In this document: positions 20,084 through 29,946 of the stretch, one piece after another | How positions within the stretch are numbered: position 1 is the stretch's first letter | How the letters are laid out: every line of letters starts with the position of its first letter | DNA from: an uncultured Gammaproteobacteria bacterium | GTDB taxonomy: Bacteria; Pseudomonadota; Gammaproteobacteria; GCA-002705445; GCA-002716945 | DNA: 39,729 nucleotides | Reading direction: 5' to 3' | Assembly: GCA_902605525.1 (NCBI GenBank) | Contig: CACLCV010000006.1 | Span: 1-39,729 of the forward strand | Notes under the pieces: generated by a model | Told to the model about the DNA's origin: nothing | The model's database searches: none | The model's input: only the letters and a program-made list of their open reading frames with translations | Program-made: the position numbers and the translations under genes

Positions 20084-20920
20084 ATGACCTTATTAATATT
20101 TACCGATATAGACGGAACATTTATTAACAATGATACATTTGATGAGGGATTTAATACTGAGACTGTTTCACAACTAAAACAAGCCCAACACTTAGTAGTA
20201 TTTAATACTAGTAAGACATTTGATGAGGTTGATTACTTTCAAAAAAGAATTAAAACATCGCTCTCATTCATATGTGAGACTGGCGGAGGTATATATTTAG
20301 CGAATGATCATTTTAAAATAACCGAGTCATCTAGAGGGACGTATCAAGTTTTATATGAATCTGGAAAGATATACGAATACAAGGATCAAATTCAATCTGA
20401 AATAAATAAAAATTTTGGAGATGAGTTAACTTTTTTTGATGACCTTAGTGTTGACGAACAAGCTTCATTATCTGGACTATCAGGCCATGATCTAGAGCTT
20501 GCTTCAAGAAGAGATTTTTCAATATTAATTAAATGGAAGTCAACAAAATCTAAGTATGATGAGTTTAAATTATTTCTTAAGCAGTTTAAATTAAACCTTA
20601 TTACCGGAGGGAGGTTTTCCCATATTTGCTCTGAACATGACAAAGGCAAAGCTACTAGATTATTTATAGATAAAACAAAAAAGTTTTTTAATAATTCTAA
20701 TATTGTTACTGTAGGGATAGGGGATAGTAAAAATGATTTTGAGATGCTAAATGAAGTAGATTTTCCATGTATTGTAAAATCTCCTAATAATCATTTATTG
20801 GAGGACAGTTTGAATGGTAAAAATATCACATTCAGTGACCATGCAGCACCAAACGGATGGATTGAATGTATAGAAAAAGTAATAACAAAAATTAAATCTT
20901 CGGAGATTGTAAATGTCTGA
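20084..20920 (+). CDS. Mannosyl/glucosyl-3-phosphoglycerate phosphatase (MPGP family HAD)
   Basis: LIFTDIDGTFINN, VVFNTSKTFDEV, CETGGGIYL, LITGGRFSHIC, VGIGDSKNDFEML; followed by gpgS. Track start 20003; ATG 20084 preferred. Confidence 0.88.
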   Translation: MTLLIFTDIDGTFINNDTFDEGFNTETVSQLKQAQHLVVFNTSKTFDEVDYFQKRIKTSLSFICETGGGIYLANDHFKITESSRGTYQVLYESGKIYEYKDQIQSEINKNFGDELTFFDDLSVDEQASLSGLSGHDLELASRRDFSILIKWKSTKSKYDEFKLFLKQFKLNLITGGRFSHICSEHDKGKATRLFIDKTKKFFNNSNIVTVGIGDSKNDFEMLNEVDFPCIVKSPNNHLLEDSLNGKNITFSDHAAPNGWIECIEKVITKIKSSEIVNV

Positions 20921-22127
20921 TTTTCATCAAAATGGAGTTATTAGCACTCTACACAATTTATCTACTCGTTCATTAGAAGAGATTGAAAGAGAACTTAGAG
21001 AATATTCTAAAAGTGCACCAATTGAATTAATTTTACCTTCACTTTATTCAGAACTAGAAGGACCAGCCTTAAAAAATATAGTTGATTGTTTGAGTAAAGT
21101 AAAATATCTAAATCATATTACTGTAGGTCTTGATAGAGCAACAAAAAAAGAATATATCAAAGCAAAAGAGTTTTTTTCTAATCTAAACCAATCTCATTCA
21201 GTACTATGGAATGACAGTCCAAAAATGAAAAAGTTAGATAAAGATTTTATGGCACTAGGTATCGCGCCTGACCAAGCTGGAAAAGGTAAAAATGTTTGGT
21301 ACTGTATGGGATACACATATTCTCGAAACGAGGCAAAATCAGTTGCCCTTCATGATTGTGATATCATGACTTATTCTAGAGAACTATTAGCAAAATTAGT
21401 ATATCCAGTAGCCAACCCACATTTTAACTATGAGTTTTGTAAAGGGTATTATCCAAGAGTGAGAGATGGCTCTTTAGGTGGAAGAGTTACAAGACTGTTA
21501 GTTACTCCATTACTTAAAACTTTTAAAAAAGTTCTTGGTCATAGAGATTATATTGAGTTTATTGATGTTTTTAGATATCCGTTAGCCGGTGAATTTTCGT
21601 TTCGAAGTAGGCTTCTCAAAGAGATAAGAATCCCATGTGATTGGGGTTTAGAAATTGGATTGTTATCAGAAATGCAGCGTAATCAAGCATATAATAGGAT
21701 ATGTCAGGTAGATATAGCCGACACTTATGACCACAAACATCAGCCTCTTTCCGAGGAAAACAGAGATGCGGGTTTATCTAAAATGTCCATTGATATTACA
21801 AAAACTCTTATAAGAAAACTTGCGGCACAAGGTGATACATTCACTCACAATACGTTAAGAACTCTTAAAGCTACATACTATCGAACAGCCCTTGATTTAT
21901 TAGAGATTTATTATAATGATGCAAAAATAAATGGGCTTAATTTAAATATCAATGAAGAAGAGATCGCTATTGAGTTATTTGCAAACAACATAATTATTGC
22001 AGGACAAGAATTTTTAGATAATCCTAATCAAAATCCTTTAATCACTAATTGGAATCGTGTAGAAACAGCCATGCCAGATATTAAAAAAAGATTCTTAGAA
22101 ATAGTTGAGTCAGACTCTAAGATATAA
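20913..22127 (+). CDS. gpgS: Glucosyl-3-phosphoglycerate synthase (GT81)
   Basis: LILPSLYSELEGPALKNIV, GKGKNVWYCMGY, ALHDCDIMTYSRELL, PLAGEFSFRSRLLKEIRIPCDWGLEIGLL. Confidence 0.9.
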   Translation: MSDFHQNGVISTLHNLSTRSLEEIERELREYSKSAPIELILPSLYSELEGPALKNIVDCLSKVKYLNHITVGLDRATKKEYIKAKEFFSNLNQSHSVLWNDSPKMKKLDKDFMALGIAPDQAGKGKNVWYCMGYTYSRNEAKSVALHDCDIMTYSRELLAKLVYPVANPHFNYEFCKGYYPRVRDGSLGGRVTRLLVTPLLKTFKKVLGHRDYIEFIDVFRYPLAGEFSFRSRLLKEIRIPCDWGLEIGLLSEMQRNQAYNRICQVDIADTYDHKHQPLSEENRDAGLSKMSIDITKTLIRKLAAQGDTFTHNTLRTLKATYYRTALDLLEIYYNDAKINGLNLNINEEEIAIELFANNIIIAGQEFLDNPNQNPLITNWNRVETAMPDIKKRFLEIVESDSKI

Positions 22128-22138
22128 AATCTATAAAG

Positions 22139-23887
22139 ATGGTAGAAAATAAAAAAGAAAATTTAGAAAAGAGAGTTAATCAACATATCAATCGCATCTA
22201 TGAAGGTATATTGACTTCAGATGCATTAACACAATTAACAGACACTATTTTATCGAAGATTATTGACTCTCAAAATGAATTACCAGATCACATCACTCAA
22301 GAGGGCGAGTCATGGTCAGAAAGGACTATCGTTTTAATTACCTATGCTGACACAATAAAGGATAAAAATAATCTTCCAATTAACACAATCAATAATTTTT
22401 TACATGAACATACCAAAGATTTCTTTGAGATAGTTCACGTACTTCCATTTTTTCCATCAAGTTCTGATACTGGTTTTTCAGTAATGGATTATTACACTAT
22501 CTACCATAAATTCGGTCAATGGAATGACATTTTAAAAATTTCCAAAGATTTTGGAGTGATGGCAGATGTTGTGATTAACCATGGTTCATGTCAAGGAAAA
22601 TGGTTTAATAATTTTATAAAAGGGAAGGGTAAAGGCCACGACTATTTTTTAGACTTTGATGAAAAATTTGACGTATCCAAAGTTGTAAGACCAAGGACTA
22701 GCGATTTACTGAATTCCTTTGATACGAATGCTGGTGAGAAATTTGTATGGTGCACCTTCAGTAGAGATCAAGTAGATTATAATTTCAGTAAACCAGTAGT
22801 TCTCTATGAATTTATTGAAATAATAATATTTTATCTATCTAAAGGAATTACTGTATTTAGATTCGATGCAGTAGCATTTATCTGGAAGAAAATCGGAACT
22901 CGCTGTATTAATCTTGATAAAACGCATGAAATTGTAAGATTATTTAGAACCTTATTAACCTATCTATCACCAAAAGCTATTTTAGTTACTGAGACAAATA
23001 CACCAGCTAGAGAAAATGTTTCCTATTTTGGTAATGCAAATGAAGCACATTGGATTTATAATTTTTCTCTTCCTCCTATTTTAGTATATTCTATTCTCTC
23101 TGGTGATTCCTCATATCTAGAAAAGTTAACAATGAGCATGCCCCCATCTCAACTAGGAACATCTTATCTAAATTTTATTGCATCGCATGATGGAATTGGA
23201 CTTCGTCCAGCTGAATCATTTTTATCAAAAGATGAAATTGATAGATTTATAGAACAGATGGAAAATAATGGAGGTAAAGTGTCATATCGCTCAAATAATA
23301 CAGATACCCCTGAGCCATATGAAATTAATATTTCACTTTATGATGCTATGACTGTTGCGTTTAATAAAGAGTCTAATCTCGGCTTTGAGAGATTTATATG
23401 TATTCATACAATAATGTTGTCACTTGAAGGAGTACCTGCACTTTATATTCACAGTTTGTTTGGTACAAAAAATGATCATAAATTATTTGAAAAGACCGGA
23501 CAAAATAGATCATTAAATAGAGGAAAAATAAAATATGAAGATATTAAGTTATTAGATGAAACTAAACTTCAAACTAAAATATTTAATAAACTAAAAACAC
23601 TTTCGAATATCAGAAAAAGACAGCGAGCATTCCATCCTAATGCGGTACAGTTCACACTTCACTTAGGTAAAAATTTATACGGAGTATGGAGACAAAGTCT
23701 TGATAAAAAGCAAAGTATTTTTTGTATTTCTAATCTTACAGATAAAGATGTTGATCTTAGTTTATTAGATCTCAACCTGATAGGTTTTGATGAATGGGAA
23801 GATTTAATTTCACAAAGTAAATTTAATGACATTACTAGTAAACTAACTTTATCCCCATATCAGACATTGTGGCTAACAAATCTATAA
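22139..23887 (+). CDS. GH13_18 sucrose phosphorylase-family enzyme, likely glucosylglycerate phosphorylase
   Basis: HVLPFFPSSSDTGFSVMDY, FRFDAVAFIWKKIGTRC (nucleophile Asp), LVTETNTP (acid/base Glu), ASHDGIGLRP; genomic context with gpgS. Confidence 0.85.
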   Translation: MVENKKENLEKRVNQHINRIYEGILTSDALTQLTDTILSKIIDSQNELPDHITQEGESWSERTIVLITYADTIKDKNNLPINTINNFLHEHTKDFFEIVHVLPFFPSSSDTGFSVMDYYTIYHKFGQWNDILKISKDFGVMADVVINHGSCQGKWFNNFIKGKGKGHDYFLDFDEKFDVSKVVRPRTSDLLNSFDTNAGEKFVWCTFSRDQVDYNFSKPVVLYEFIEIIIFYLSKGITVFRFDAVAFIWKKIGTRCINLDKTHEIVRLFRTLLTYLSPKAILVTETNTPARENVSYFGNANEAHWIYNFSLPPILVYSILSGDSSYLEKLTMSMPPSQLGTSYLNFIASHDGIGLRPAESFLSKDEIDRFIEQMENNGGKVSYRSNNTDTPEPYEINISLYDAMTVAFNKESNLGFERFICIHTIMLSLEGVPALYIHSLFGTKNDHKLFEKTGQNRSLNRGKIKYEDIKLLDETKLQTKIFNKLKTLSNIRKRQRAFHPNAVQFTLHLGKNLYGVWRQSLDKKQSIFCISNLTDKDVDLSLLDLNLIGFDEWEDLISQSKFNDITSKLTLSPYQTLWLTNL

Positions 23888-24263
23888 ACAAGTAATTAAT
23901 TATTTAATTCCCATACTTTTACTGTTAGTTTTTTTCTCATCAATGTCTATATAATTAAGAAGATGTCTAAGCTGAAAATATATTGTTCTAAAAATGTAGA
24001 AAGAAAAAATGTACAAAAAAGTGCAAATCACGAGAGAAGAAACTTCTAAAAAAACTATAGACTACCTAGATATATACCAAATAAAAAATATGATTGGCAT
24101 GATTAAAAATAAAGATATTAGGTATACTCTTACCATTGTTCTAAACTTAATCTTTGTTTGTAACTCTTTGTTCAAAAAATCTTCCTCATTCAACTATATA
24201 ATCCAAACATATTATTTAAATTATATCTATGGTTTTTTAAAATAATTACTTAGGAGAATAACT

Positions 24264-24419
24264 ATGAGTCTTACTACACTAAAGTGGGGGAGTACATTTC
24301 TGATTTTAACAGGAATACTCATTGCTCAATTCAACCTATATCCTCTATATATCTTTGTACATTCGATTGGCGCGCTAGGTTGGATGATGTCTGGATATCT
24401 GATGCAAGATAAAGTGTAA
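24264..24419 (+). CDS. Small membrane protein (51 aa), DUF6552-like
   Basis: MSLTTLKWGSTFLILTGILIAQFNLYPLYIFVHSIGALGWMMSGYLMQDKV; SD-like TTAGGAGA upstream; below ORF-track cutoff. Confidence 0.6.
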   Translation: MSLTTLKWGSTFLILTGILIAQFNLYPLYIFVHSIGALGWMMSGYLMQDKV

Positions 24420-24495
24420 TGACGAACTTTGGTCTGCAACTACCTATTTTTGCAATTGGTTATGTGAATTACTTCTTGAGCTAATAAATTTTATT

Positions 24496-24568
24496 CGTCC
24501 CCAAGGGGATTCGAACCCCTGTTGCCGCCGTGAAAGGGCAGTGTCCTAGGCCTCTAGACGATGGGGAC
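24496..24568 (-). tRNA. tRNA-Glu (anticodon UUC)
   Basis: Reverse complement GTCCCCATCGTCTAGAGGCCTAGGACACTGCCCTTTCACGGCGGCAACAGGGGTTCGAATCCCCTTGGGGACG folds as a cloverleaf; acceptor GTCCCCA/TGGGGAC; 3' CCA not encoded. Confidence 0.97.
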
Positions 24569-24706
24569 TTAACAGTTTGAAATATTATACAGAGATATTT
24601 AATAAAAAGATAATATTAATAAAACATATTAAAATTAATGTAAATAATAATATTTCTATTTTTTTTTGTAGGTTTTTAAGTATAACAATAGTCTAGTTAT
24701 GCTACG

Positions 24707-25273
24707 ATGCTGTTTAATATGTCTATAGCTAAACCAATTCAAAAATTTTGTATCGTTTGTGGATCTCCGACAGAATTTAAAATCCCAGAGGGGGATAATA
24801 AAGAAAGAGCTGTTTGTACAGTATGTGGACACATCCACTATCAAAATCCAAAAGTTGTATCAGGCTGTATATTAGAGTGGGACGATAAAATAGTCCTGTG
24901 TAAGAGAGCTACTGAACCTAGATCGGGTTATTGGACACTTCCTGCTGGTTTCTTAGAAAACAATGAAACAGTTGCCGAGGGCGCACTAAGAGAGACGCTC
25001 GAAGAAGCAAATGCAAAATCTGATAGTATTAAACTATTTTATATGTGTGACTTACGACATATTAGTCAAATTTATATGATGTATCATGGTAAGCTTCTGG
25101 ACGGCAAATATTCGCCTGGACCAGAAAGTGAAGAGGTAGAATTATTTTCAGAGTCAGAAATTCCATGGGATGATATAGCTTTTACTGTCATTGAGAATAC
25201 ATTAAGACTTTATTATGAAGATAAGAAAAAAGGGAATTTCTCTATTCATTTTGATACTATAGACCCTAGATGA
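24707..25273 (+). CDS. Nudix hydrolase with N-terminal zinc ribbon
   Basis: CIVCG...CTVCGHIHYQNPK zinc ribbon; Nudix box GFLENNETVAEGALRETLEEANA. Confidence 0.92.
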   Translation: MLFNMSIAKPIQKFCIVCGSPTEFKIPEGDNKERAVCTVCGHIHYQNPKVVSGCILEWDDKIVLCKRATEPRSGYWTLPAGFLENNETVAEGALRETLEEANAKSDSIKLFYMCDLRHISQIYMMYHGKLLDGKYSPGPESEEVELFSESEIPWDDIAFTVIENTLRLYYEDKKKGNFSIHFDTIDPR

Positions 25274-26085
25274 AAAAAATTATCCTCCATTTTTCTTTTT
25301 TAATGATACTAGTCACTTCATCATATGCTCACGAGGATAATGAAGAGAGAATAAAGTTTTGGAAAGAATATTATAATCCTAAAGTCGAAGTAAAAAATCA
25401 GAATATACCATCTGTTAAAATCACACTTATTAAAAATAAACCTTTTTATCAAGTAAGAACACAAGTCAAAAATTTTACTTTCACCCCTGAGAAGAATATG
25501 GAAAATAATGAGCCATCGGAAGGATATGGCAAATTATATATTAATGGAGATTATGTAAGCAGAATTTATAGTGAGTATCATTTTGTTAAAATATTACCGG
25601 TAGGGAATAATGAGATTAAGGTGATTCTTAGCACAAATCTTGATCATGATATCACTAATAATGGAAAAGTTATTTCTGATGATATTATTTATCAATTTCC
25701 TGAGTACACATTTTCTGAAGCGAGAAACCAATCATATAATCAAATGATACAATGTGAATTTTCCGAAACTGGAAAAATATTACTTAATGAACTTGCAAAA
25801 AAAGGTATGGCGATCACCGAGTCTTCTGACCATCTTCAATGCAGATATGATGCAAGACATGATATTTTAGGACCTTTCGCACAAAAAATGACACGCTTGC
25901 AAAGGTACTATCATGAAGTGAGCTTGGATATATTAAAAAAGAGAATTCAAGTTTGGAAAGATTTTGAAAGCAATTCGATAAATCTTAAAAAGGCTAGGGA
26001 CATGAATCGTTCCTTAGAAAGTAGTGTTGATAAATTGATGCAAAAGAAGGTTGAACAATTAGAGGCGGAAAAAAAGGATGTATGA
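25270..26085 (+). CDS. Periplasmic hypothetical protein
   Basis: N-terminal signal peptide MKKIILHFSFLMILVTSSYA; GYGKLYINGDYVSRIYSEYHFVKILPVGNNEIKVILSTNLDHDI resembles CopC/DUF4399-like beta-sandwich proteins. Confidence 0.6.
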   Translation: MKKIILHFSFLMILVTSSYAHEDNEERIKFWKEYYNPKVEVKNQNIPSVKITLIKNKPFYQVRTQVKNFTFTPEKNMENNEPSEGYGKLYINGDYVSRIYSEYHFVKILPVGNNEIKVILSTNLDHDITNNGKVISDDIIYQFPEYTFSEARNQSYNQMIQCEFSETGKILLNELAKKGMAITESSDHLQCRYDARHDILGPFAQKMTRLQRYYHEVSLDILKKRIQVWKDFESNSINLKKARDMNRSLESSVDKLMQKKVEQLEAEKKDV

Positions 26086-26308
26086 TTTATTTATAAATGC
26101 TTACACCATCACATCACTCGTAATGTTTCCAATACTTGTCTTTATAGTTATATTGCTAATAAGAGATTTAGGTAAATATTCAAAACTTTCAGAAAAAATA
26201 AATAACATCATTAAGGATCTTTCTGAAGACGTAACCGATAAAGGTTTTAAGAAAAATGATACTGAATCGACCCTATCTCATATTAGTAGATTCATAAATA
26301 AAAAATGA
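26078..26308 (+). CDS. Small single-TM hypothetical protein
   Basis: Overlaps the 3' end of the upstream gene; one TM helix, then a charged tail. Confidence 0.5.
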   Translation: MYDLFINAYTITSLVMFPILVFIVILLIRDLGKYSKLSEKINNIIKDLSEDVTDKGFKKNDTESTLSHISRFINKK

Positions 26309-26311
26309 TAA

Positions 26312-27319
26312 TCATTTAAGTACATATGCCAGAATTGTATCTGGAGATAAATCGATCATACACTTATTTTCAGGACAAGATTTGATTCTACTTGTATTGT
26401 AGCACGGAGAACATGGCATCTTTAAATTCGCTTCTATAATTTCATTCTTGGAGTTACCATACGGTCCAGTTTCTTCAAATGGAGTTGGACCTTGAAGCGA
26501 GATAACCTTCTTACAACTGACTCCTGCAACGTGTACTGAGCCGCTATCAGTAGCGATGACACATTCACTATTTTTCATCACTTCATAAAGGTTTGGAAGA
26601 CTAGTTTCCCCGCATAAATTATGAATTCTACTATCTCGAACATTGAGCTGATCTATAAATTCTTTTTCATTTTTTCCGCCAGTAATAACAATATCAAATG
26701 CTGTTCGAGCAATAATCTTTTTAATTAAATTCTTCCAATTATTTAATGGCCAAGCCCTATATCCTCTATGATTTGTTTTATTGAACTTACTATTTGAAGG
26801 ACAAATCACAATATATTTGTTATTGATGCCATATTCATGGGCAACATCGATATCTGAGCCAATTAGATATGGATAACATTCATTAGCATTTATATCTTTG
26901 AAATATGTTTGTAGTATTCTTAATTGATGTTTAACTCTGTGTTCATTTTTTCTATTTTCTGCGACATATTTATAAGGTTGACCAACTTTGATCTTTGATT
27001 TTATTAATCGTGCAAAGTTTTTAAATTTTGAACCAACCTCTAAATTAATTACAGCATCATATGGATTCAAATAGGACTTGAATATGATTTTTAATTTCCC
27101 CAAATTAATTAGAAGTGGTAGCTTAGTAAACTTTAGTACTACAGGTGAAATTCGTGAATCATATTTAAATAAATCTATCAAATTAGGCTTGGTGAGCCAA
27201 TCAATAGCTAATTCATCACCAAAATAATCTGTTAATGGTTTTACAACTGCAGTTGAGTCAATAGTGTCGCCTAATAACCCACATCTAATTATTAAAATTC
27301 TTGGCTTTTTTTTATTCAT
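26312..27319 (-). CDS. Glycosyltransferase family 9 (heptosyltransferase-like)
   Basis: RILIIRCGLLGDTIDSTAVVKPL, VICPSNSKF, ATDSGSVHVAGVSCKKVISLQGPTPFEETGPYG. Confidence 0.87.
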   Translation of the reverse strand: MNKKKPRILIIRCGLLGDTIDSTAVVKPLTDYFGDELAIDWLTKPNLIDLFKYDSRISPVVLKFTKLPLLINLGKLKIIFKSYLNPYDAVINLEVGSKFKNFARLIKSKIKVGQPYKYVAENRKNEHRVKHQLRILQTYFKDINANECYPYLIGSDIDVAHEYGINNKYIVICPSNSKFNKTNHRGYRAWPLNNWKNLIKKIIARTAFDIVITGGKNEKEFIDQLNVRDSRIHNLCGETSLPNLYEVMKNSECVIATDSGSVHVAGVSCKKVISLQGPTPFEETGPYGNSKNEIIEANLKMPCSPCYNTSRIKSCPENKCMIDLSPDTILAYVLK

Positions 27320-27361
27320 TAATTCGTTTAGAATACCTTCACTAATAAATTATATACCAAA

Positions 27362-28129
27362 ATGTCACACTGGATAAGTTTTACAGAAAACAATAAAGAA
27401 TCATTTGGAACCCTGGACGGAAATGATATTACTGTCTATGAGGGTAGTTTATTTAATAATCCTACTAAATCACACCTTAAGCTTAAACTCGAAGATGTGA
27501 CTATAATTAATCCATGCAAACCTTCAAAAATGATAGCGCTTTGGAATAACTATCAGTCATTAGCAACCGAGAAGGGTTTGTCAAAGCCAAATAATCCACT
27601 TTATCTAAATAAAGCAATATCTTGTATTATTGATCAAGGCGAGAACATTATTCGTCCAAAAACCTATAATGAGAATATTTTTTTTGAAGGTGAACTTGGC
27701 ATAGTCATAGGAAGAAGCTGTAAGGACATAGATATATCAGATGCTCAAAATTATATTTTTGGTTATACCTGCATTAATGACGTCACTGCTATGGATCTTG
27801 TAAAAAAGGATCCAACATTTGATCAATGGACAAGATCCAAAAGCTACGACACGTTTGGTATATTTGGACCTTGTATTACCGATGACATTGACCCAATGTC
27901 TCTTACGATCACAACCACTGTCGATGGAGATATAAAACAAGATTATAAAACAAGCGATATGTTTTTTAATGTTTATGAGATTGTAAGCTATCTCTCACAT
28001 GATATGACTCTAAATCCAGGTGACATAATCGCATGTGGTACCAATTCAGGATTAGGACCAATGGTTTCAGGCGAGACTGTAACCGTTTCTGTGAGTTCAA
28101 TTGGCAAAGTTGTTAACCAACTTATCTAA
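27362..28129 (+). CDS. Fumarylacetoacetate hydrolase family protein
   Basis: FFEGELGIVIGRSCKDI, YIFGYTCINDVTAMDL, SKSYDTFGIFGPCI, LNPGDIIACGTNSGLGPM. Confidence 0.9.
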   Translation: MSHWISFTENNKESFGTLDGNDITVYEGSLFNNPTKSHLKLKLEDVTIINPCKPSKMIALWNNYQSLATEKGLSKPNNPLYLNKAISCIIDQGENIIRPKTYNENIFFEGELGIVIGRSCKDIDISDAQNYIFGYTCINDVTAMDLVKKDPTFDQWTRSKSYDTFGIFGPCITDDIDPMSLTITTTVDGDIKQDYKTSDMFFNVYEIVSYLSHDMTLNPGDIIACGTNSGLGPMVSGETVTVSVSSIGKVVNQLI

Positions 28130-28136
28130 AAAGATA

Positions 28137-29003
28137 TCATCTTCTTTTCCACACATCAGTTGCTCCCTCAGGTCTAGGTTCTGGTATTGAATCAAATTTT
28201 ATATTTTCTTTACCATTATAAATCAAGAAATGTTTGCCCTTTGCTCTGCCTAGTAAGATTACATTTGTCTCTTTAGCAACATTTAAACCCATCTCTGTAA
28301 TACCTGATCGTGATAATAGAACACCAATATTCATTTGAGCAACTTTAATTACCATCTCTGATGTTAATCTACCTGTAGTATAAAATATTTTCCCTTCACC
28401 TTGGATATCATTCAGCCACATATTGCCTGCAATTGCATCTACAGCATTATGTCTTCCAACGTCTTCTACAAAATCTAATATTTTATCTTGACTACACAGA
28501 GCACACCCATGAACTGCGCCAGATTTTCTGTAAATTTCATTTTTATCATGAAGAAGTTTTAAGAGTTTATATATTGTTGATTGTTTGATATTAAATGAGC
28601 TCACTTTTTTTTCTTTGAGCTCATCCATTATTCCTCCAAATGTTGTTCCTTGCCCACAACCGGAGGTGACAACTTTATGTTTAAGTTTATTCTTAACCTT
28701 CGCAAGATCTAAACCTTTAGTCGTAACAGCCGCAGAGTTAACAGACCAATCTACATGAACAGACTCTAGTTGAGTAATATCATTAATAATGCCTTGATTT
28801 CTAAGATAACCAATCACTAGTGCTTCAGGATAATGCCCTAGAGTCATCAATGTAACTATCTCTTTTTTATCTAAGTAGATTGTAAGAGGTAATTCACCCG
28901 TAATTGGAAAAAATCTGTCAGAGTTATACTCATCTGTAACTTTAATCTCAGAAGTATCTGGCCTTTTTGATTTCGTAAGGTCAATTTTGTTTTTATTATC
29001 CAT
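28137..29003 (-). CDS. fdhD: Formate dehydrogenase accessory sulfurtransferase FdhD
   Basis: TSGCGQGTTFG, SGAVHGCALC, EDVGRHNAVDAIAG, TTGRLTSEMVIK, LLSRSGITEMGLNVA. Confidence 0.94.
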   Translation of the reverse strand: MDNKNKIDLTKSKRPDTSEIKVTDEYNSDRFFPITGELPLTIYLDKKEIVTLMTLGHYPEALVIGYLRNQGIINDITQLESVHVDWSVNSAAVTTKGLDLAKVKNKLKHKVVTSGCGQGTTFGGIMDELKEKKVSSFNIKQSTIYKLLKLLHDKNEIYRKSGAVHGCALCSQDKILDFVEDVGRHNAVDAIAGNMWLNDIQGEGKIFYTTGRLTSEMVIKVAQMNIGVLLSRSGITEMGLNVAKETNVILLGRAKGKHFLIYNGKENIKFDSIPEPRPEGATDVWKRR

Positions 29004-29028
29004 ACGTGATTAATTATATTACAATACT

Positions 29029-29946
29029 ATGATGAGAATATTTCTTTTTTTATCCCTAATTATTTTATCAAGCAATATCTATGCAGATATTATAAAGGTA
29101 ACTATCTTGGGAAGCGGAACACCAAGAGTCAATATTGATAGATTTTCACAATCAATTCTAATAGAACATAAAAATGATAAATTCCTTTTTGATGCGGGTA
29201 GAGGAGCACTTCTTAGGCTAAATCAATCGCGCATATTGCCTAATGAAATCGAAAATATCTTTTTTACTCACCTGCATTCAGATCATATACTTGGGTTTTC
29301 CGATATTCTAATGACTGGTTGGGTCTATCATAGGCAAAACCCACTTAATATTTTTGGACCTCCAGGCACAATTAATTTTGTAGATAGTACAATCAAATCA
29401 TTTGAAGAAGACATTAAAGTAAGAAGTCTTCCTCCAGAAAGTTTGAATGTAGAAAATCTTAACTCAAATATAGAAATTATCTATGATGATTTTACTTATA
29501 AGAAAAACGGATTAACAATTGAAACATTTGCAGTTAAACATGAGCCATTTACATACGCGTTTGGATTCAAAATTTTTAATAGTAAATATTGTATGGTGAT
29601 ATCTGGTGATACGACATATTCTGAGCAAGTAATAGAAAAAGCAAAAAATTGTGACTTATTAATTCATGAAATAGCTCATGCATCAGAGCATACATTAGAA
29701 AAATATCCAAAAGCAAAAGGAGTTATTTCTTATCACACCGATGTATCTCAAGTTTCAAAGATTATAAACACTGTAAAGCCCAGGCTTACAATCCTGAATC
29801 ATGTTTTATCCTTAGATGGCTCATCAGATGAACAAATATTAAATGAGATTAAAAAAAATACTAAACATAAGGTACTTATTGCAAAAGATTTAATGACAAT
29901 TGATTTAAAAGATGAAATTTATATTTATAAACAAAAAAACTTATGA
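29029..29946 (+). CDS. MBL-fold metallo-hydrolase, RNase Z-like, with N-terminal signal peptide
   Basis: FFTHLHSDHILGFSDILMTGWV; VISGDTTYSEQVIEKAKNCDLLIHEIAH; hydrophobic N-terminus ending SSNIYA. Confidence 0.88.
   Translation: MMRIFLFLSLIILSSNIYADIIKVTILGSGTPRVNIDRFSQSILIEHKNDKFLFDAGRGALLRLNQSRILPNEIENIFFTHLHSDHILGFSDILMTGWVYHRQNPLNIFGPPGTINFVDSTIKSFEEDIKVRSLPPESLNVENLNSNIEIIYDDFTYKKNGLTIETFAVKHEPFTYAFGFKIFNSKYCMVISGDTTYSEQVIEKAKNCDLLIHEIAHASEHTLEKYPKAKGVISYHTDVSQVSKIINTVKPRLTILNHVLSLDGSSDEQILNEIKKNTKHKVLIAKDLMTIDLKDEIYIYKQKNL

Noticed and set aside
23888-24263. ORF 24009..24245 and the minus-strand open frame ending ...RHLLNYIDIDEKKTNSKSMGIK (stop near 23900)
   Set aside because: Neither has a convincing start or SD plus family signature; the minus-strand frame has only a TTG start after an in-frame TAG. 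Left as unexplained intergenic sequence.
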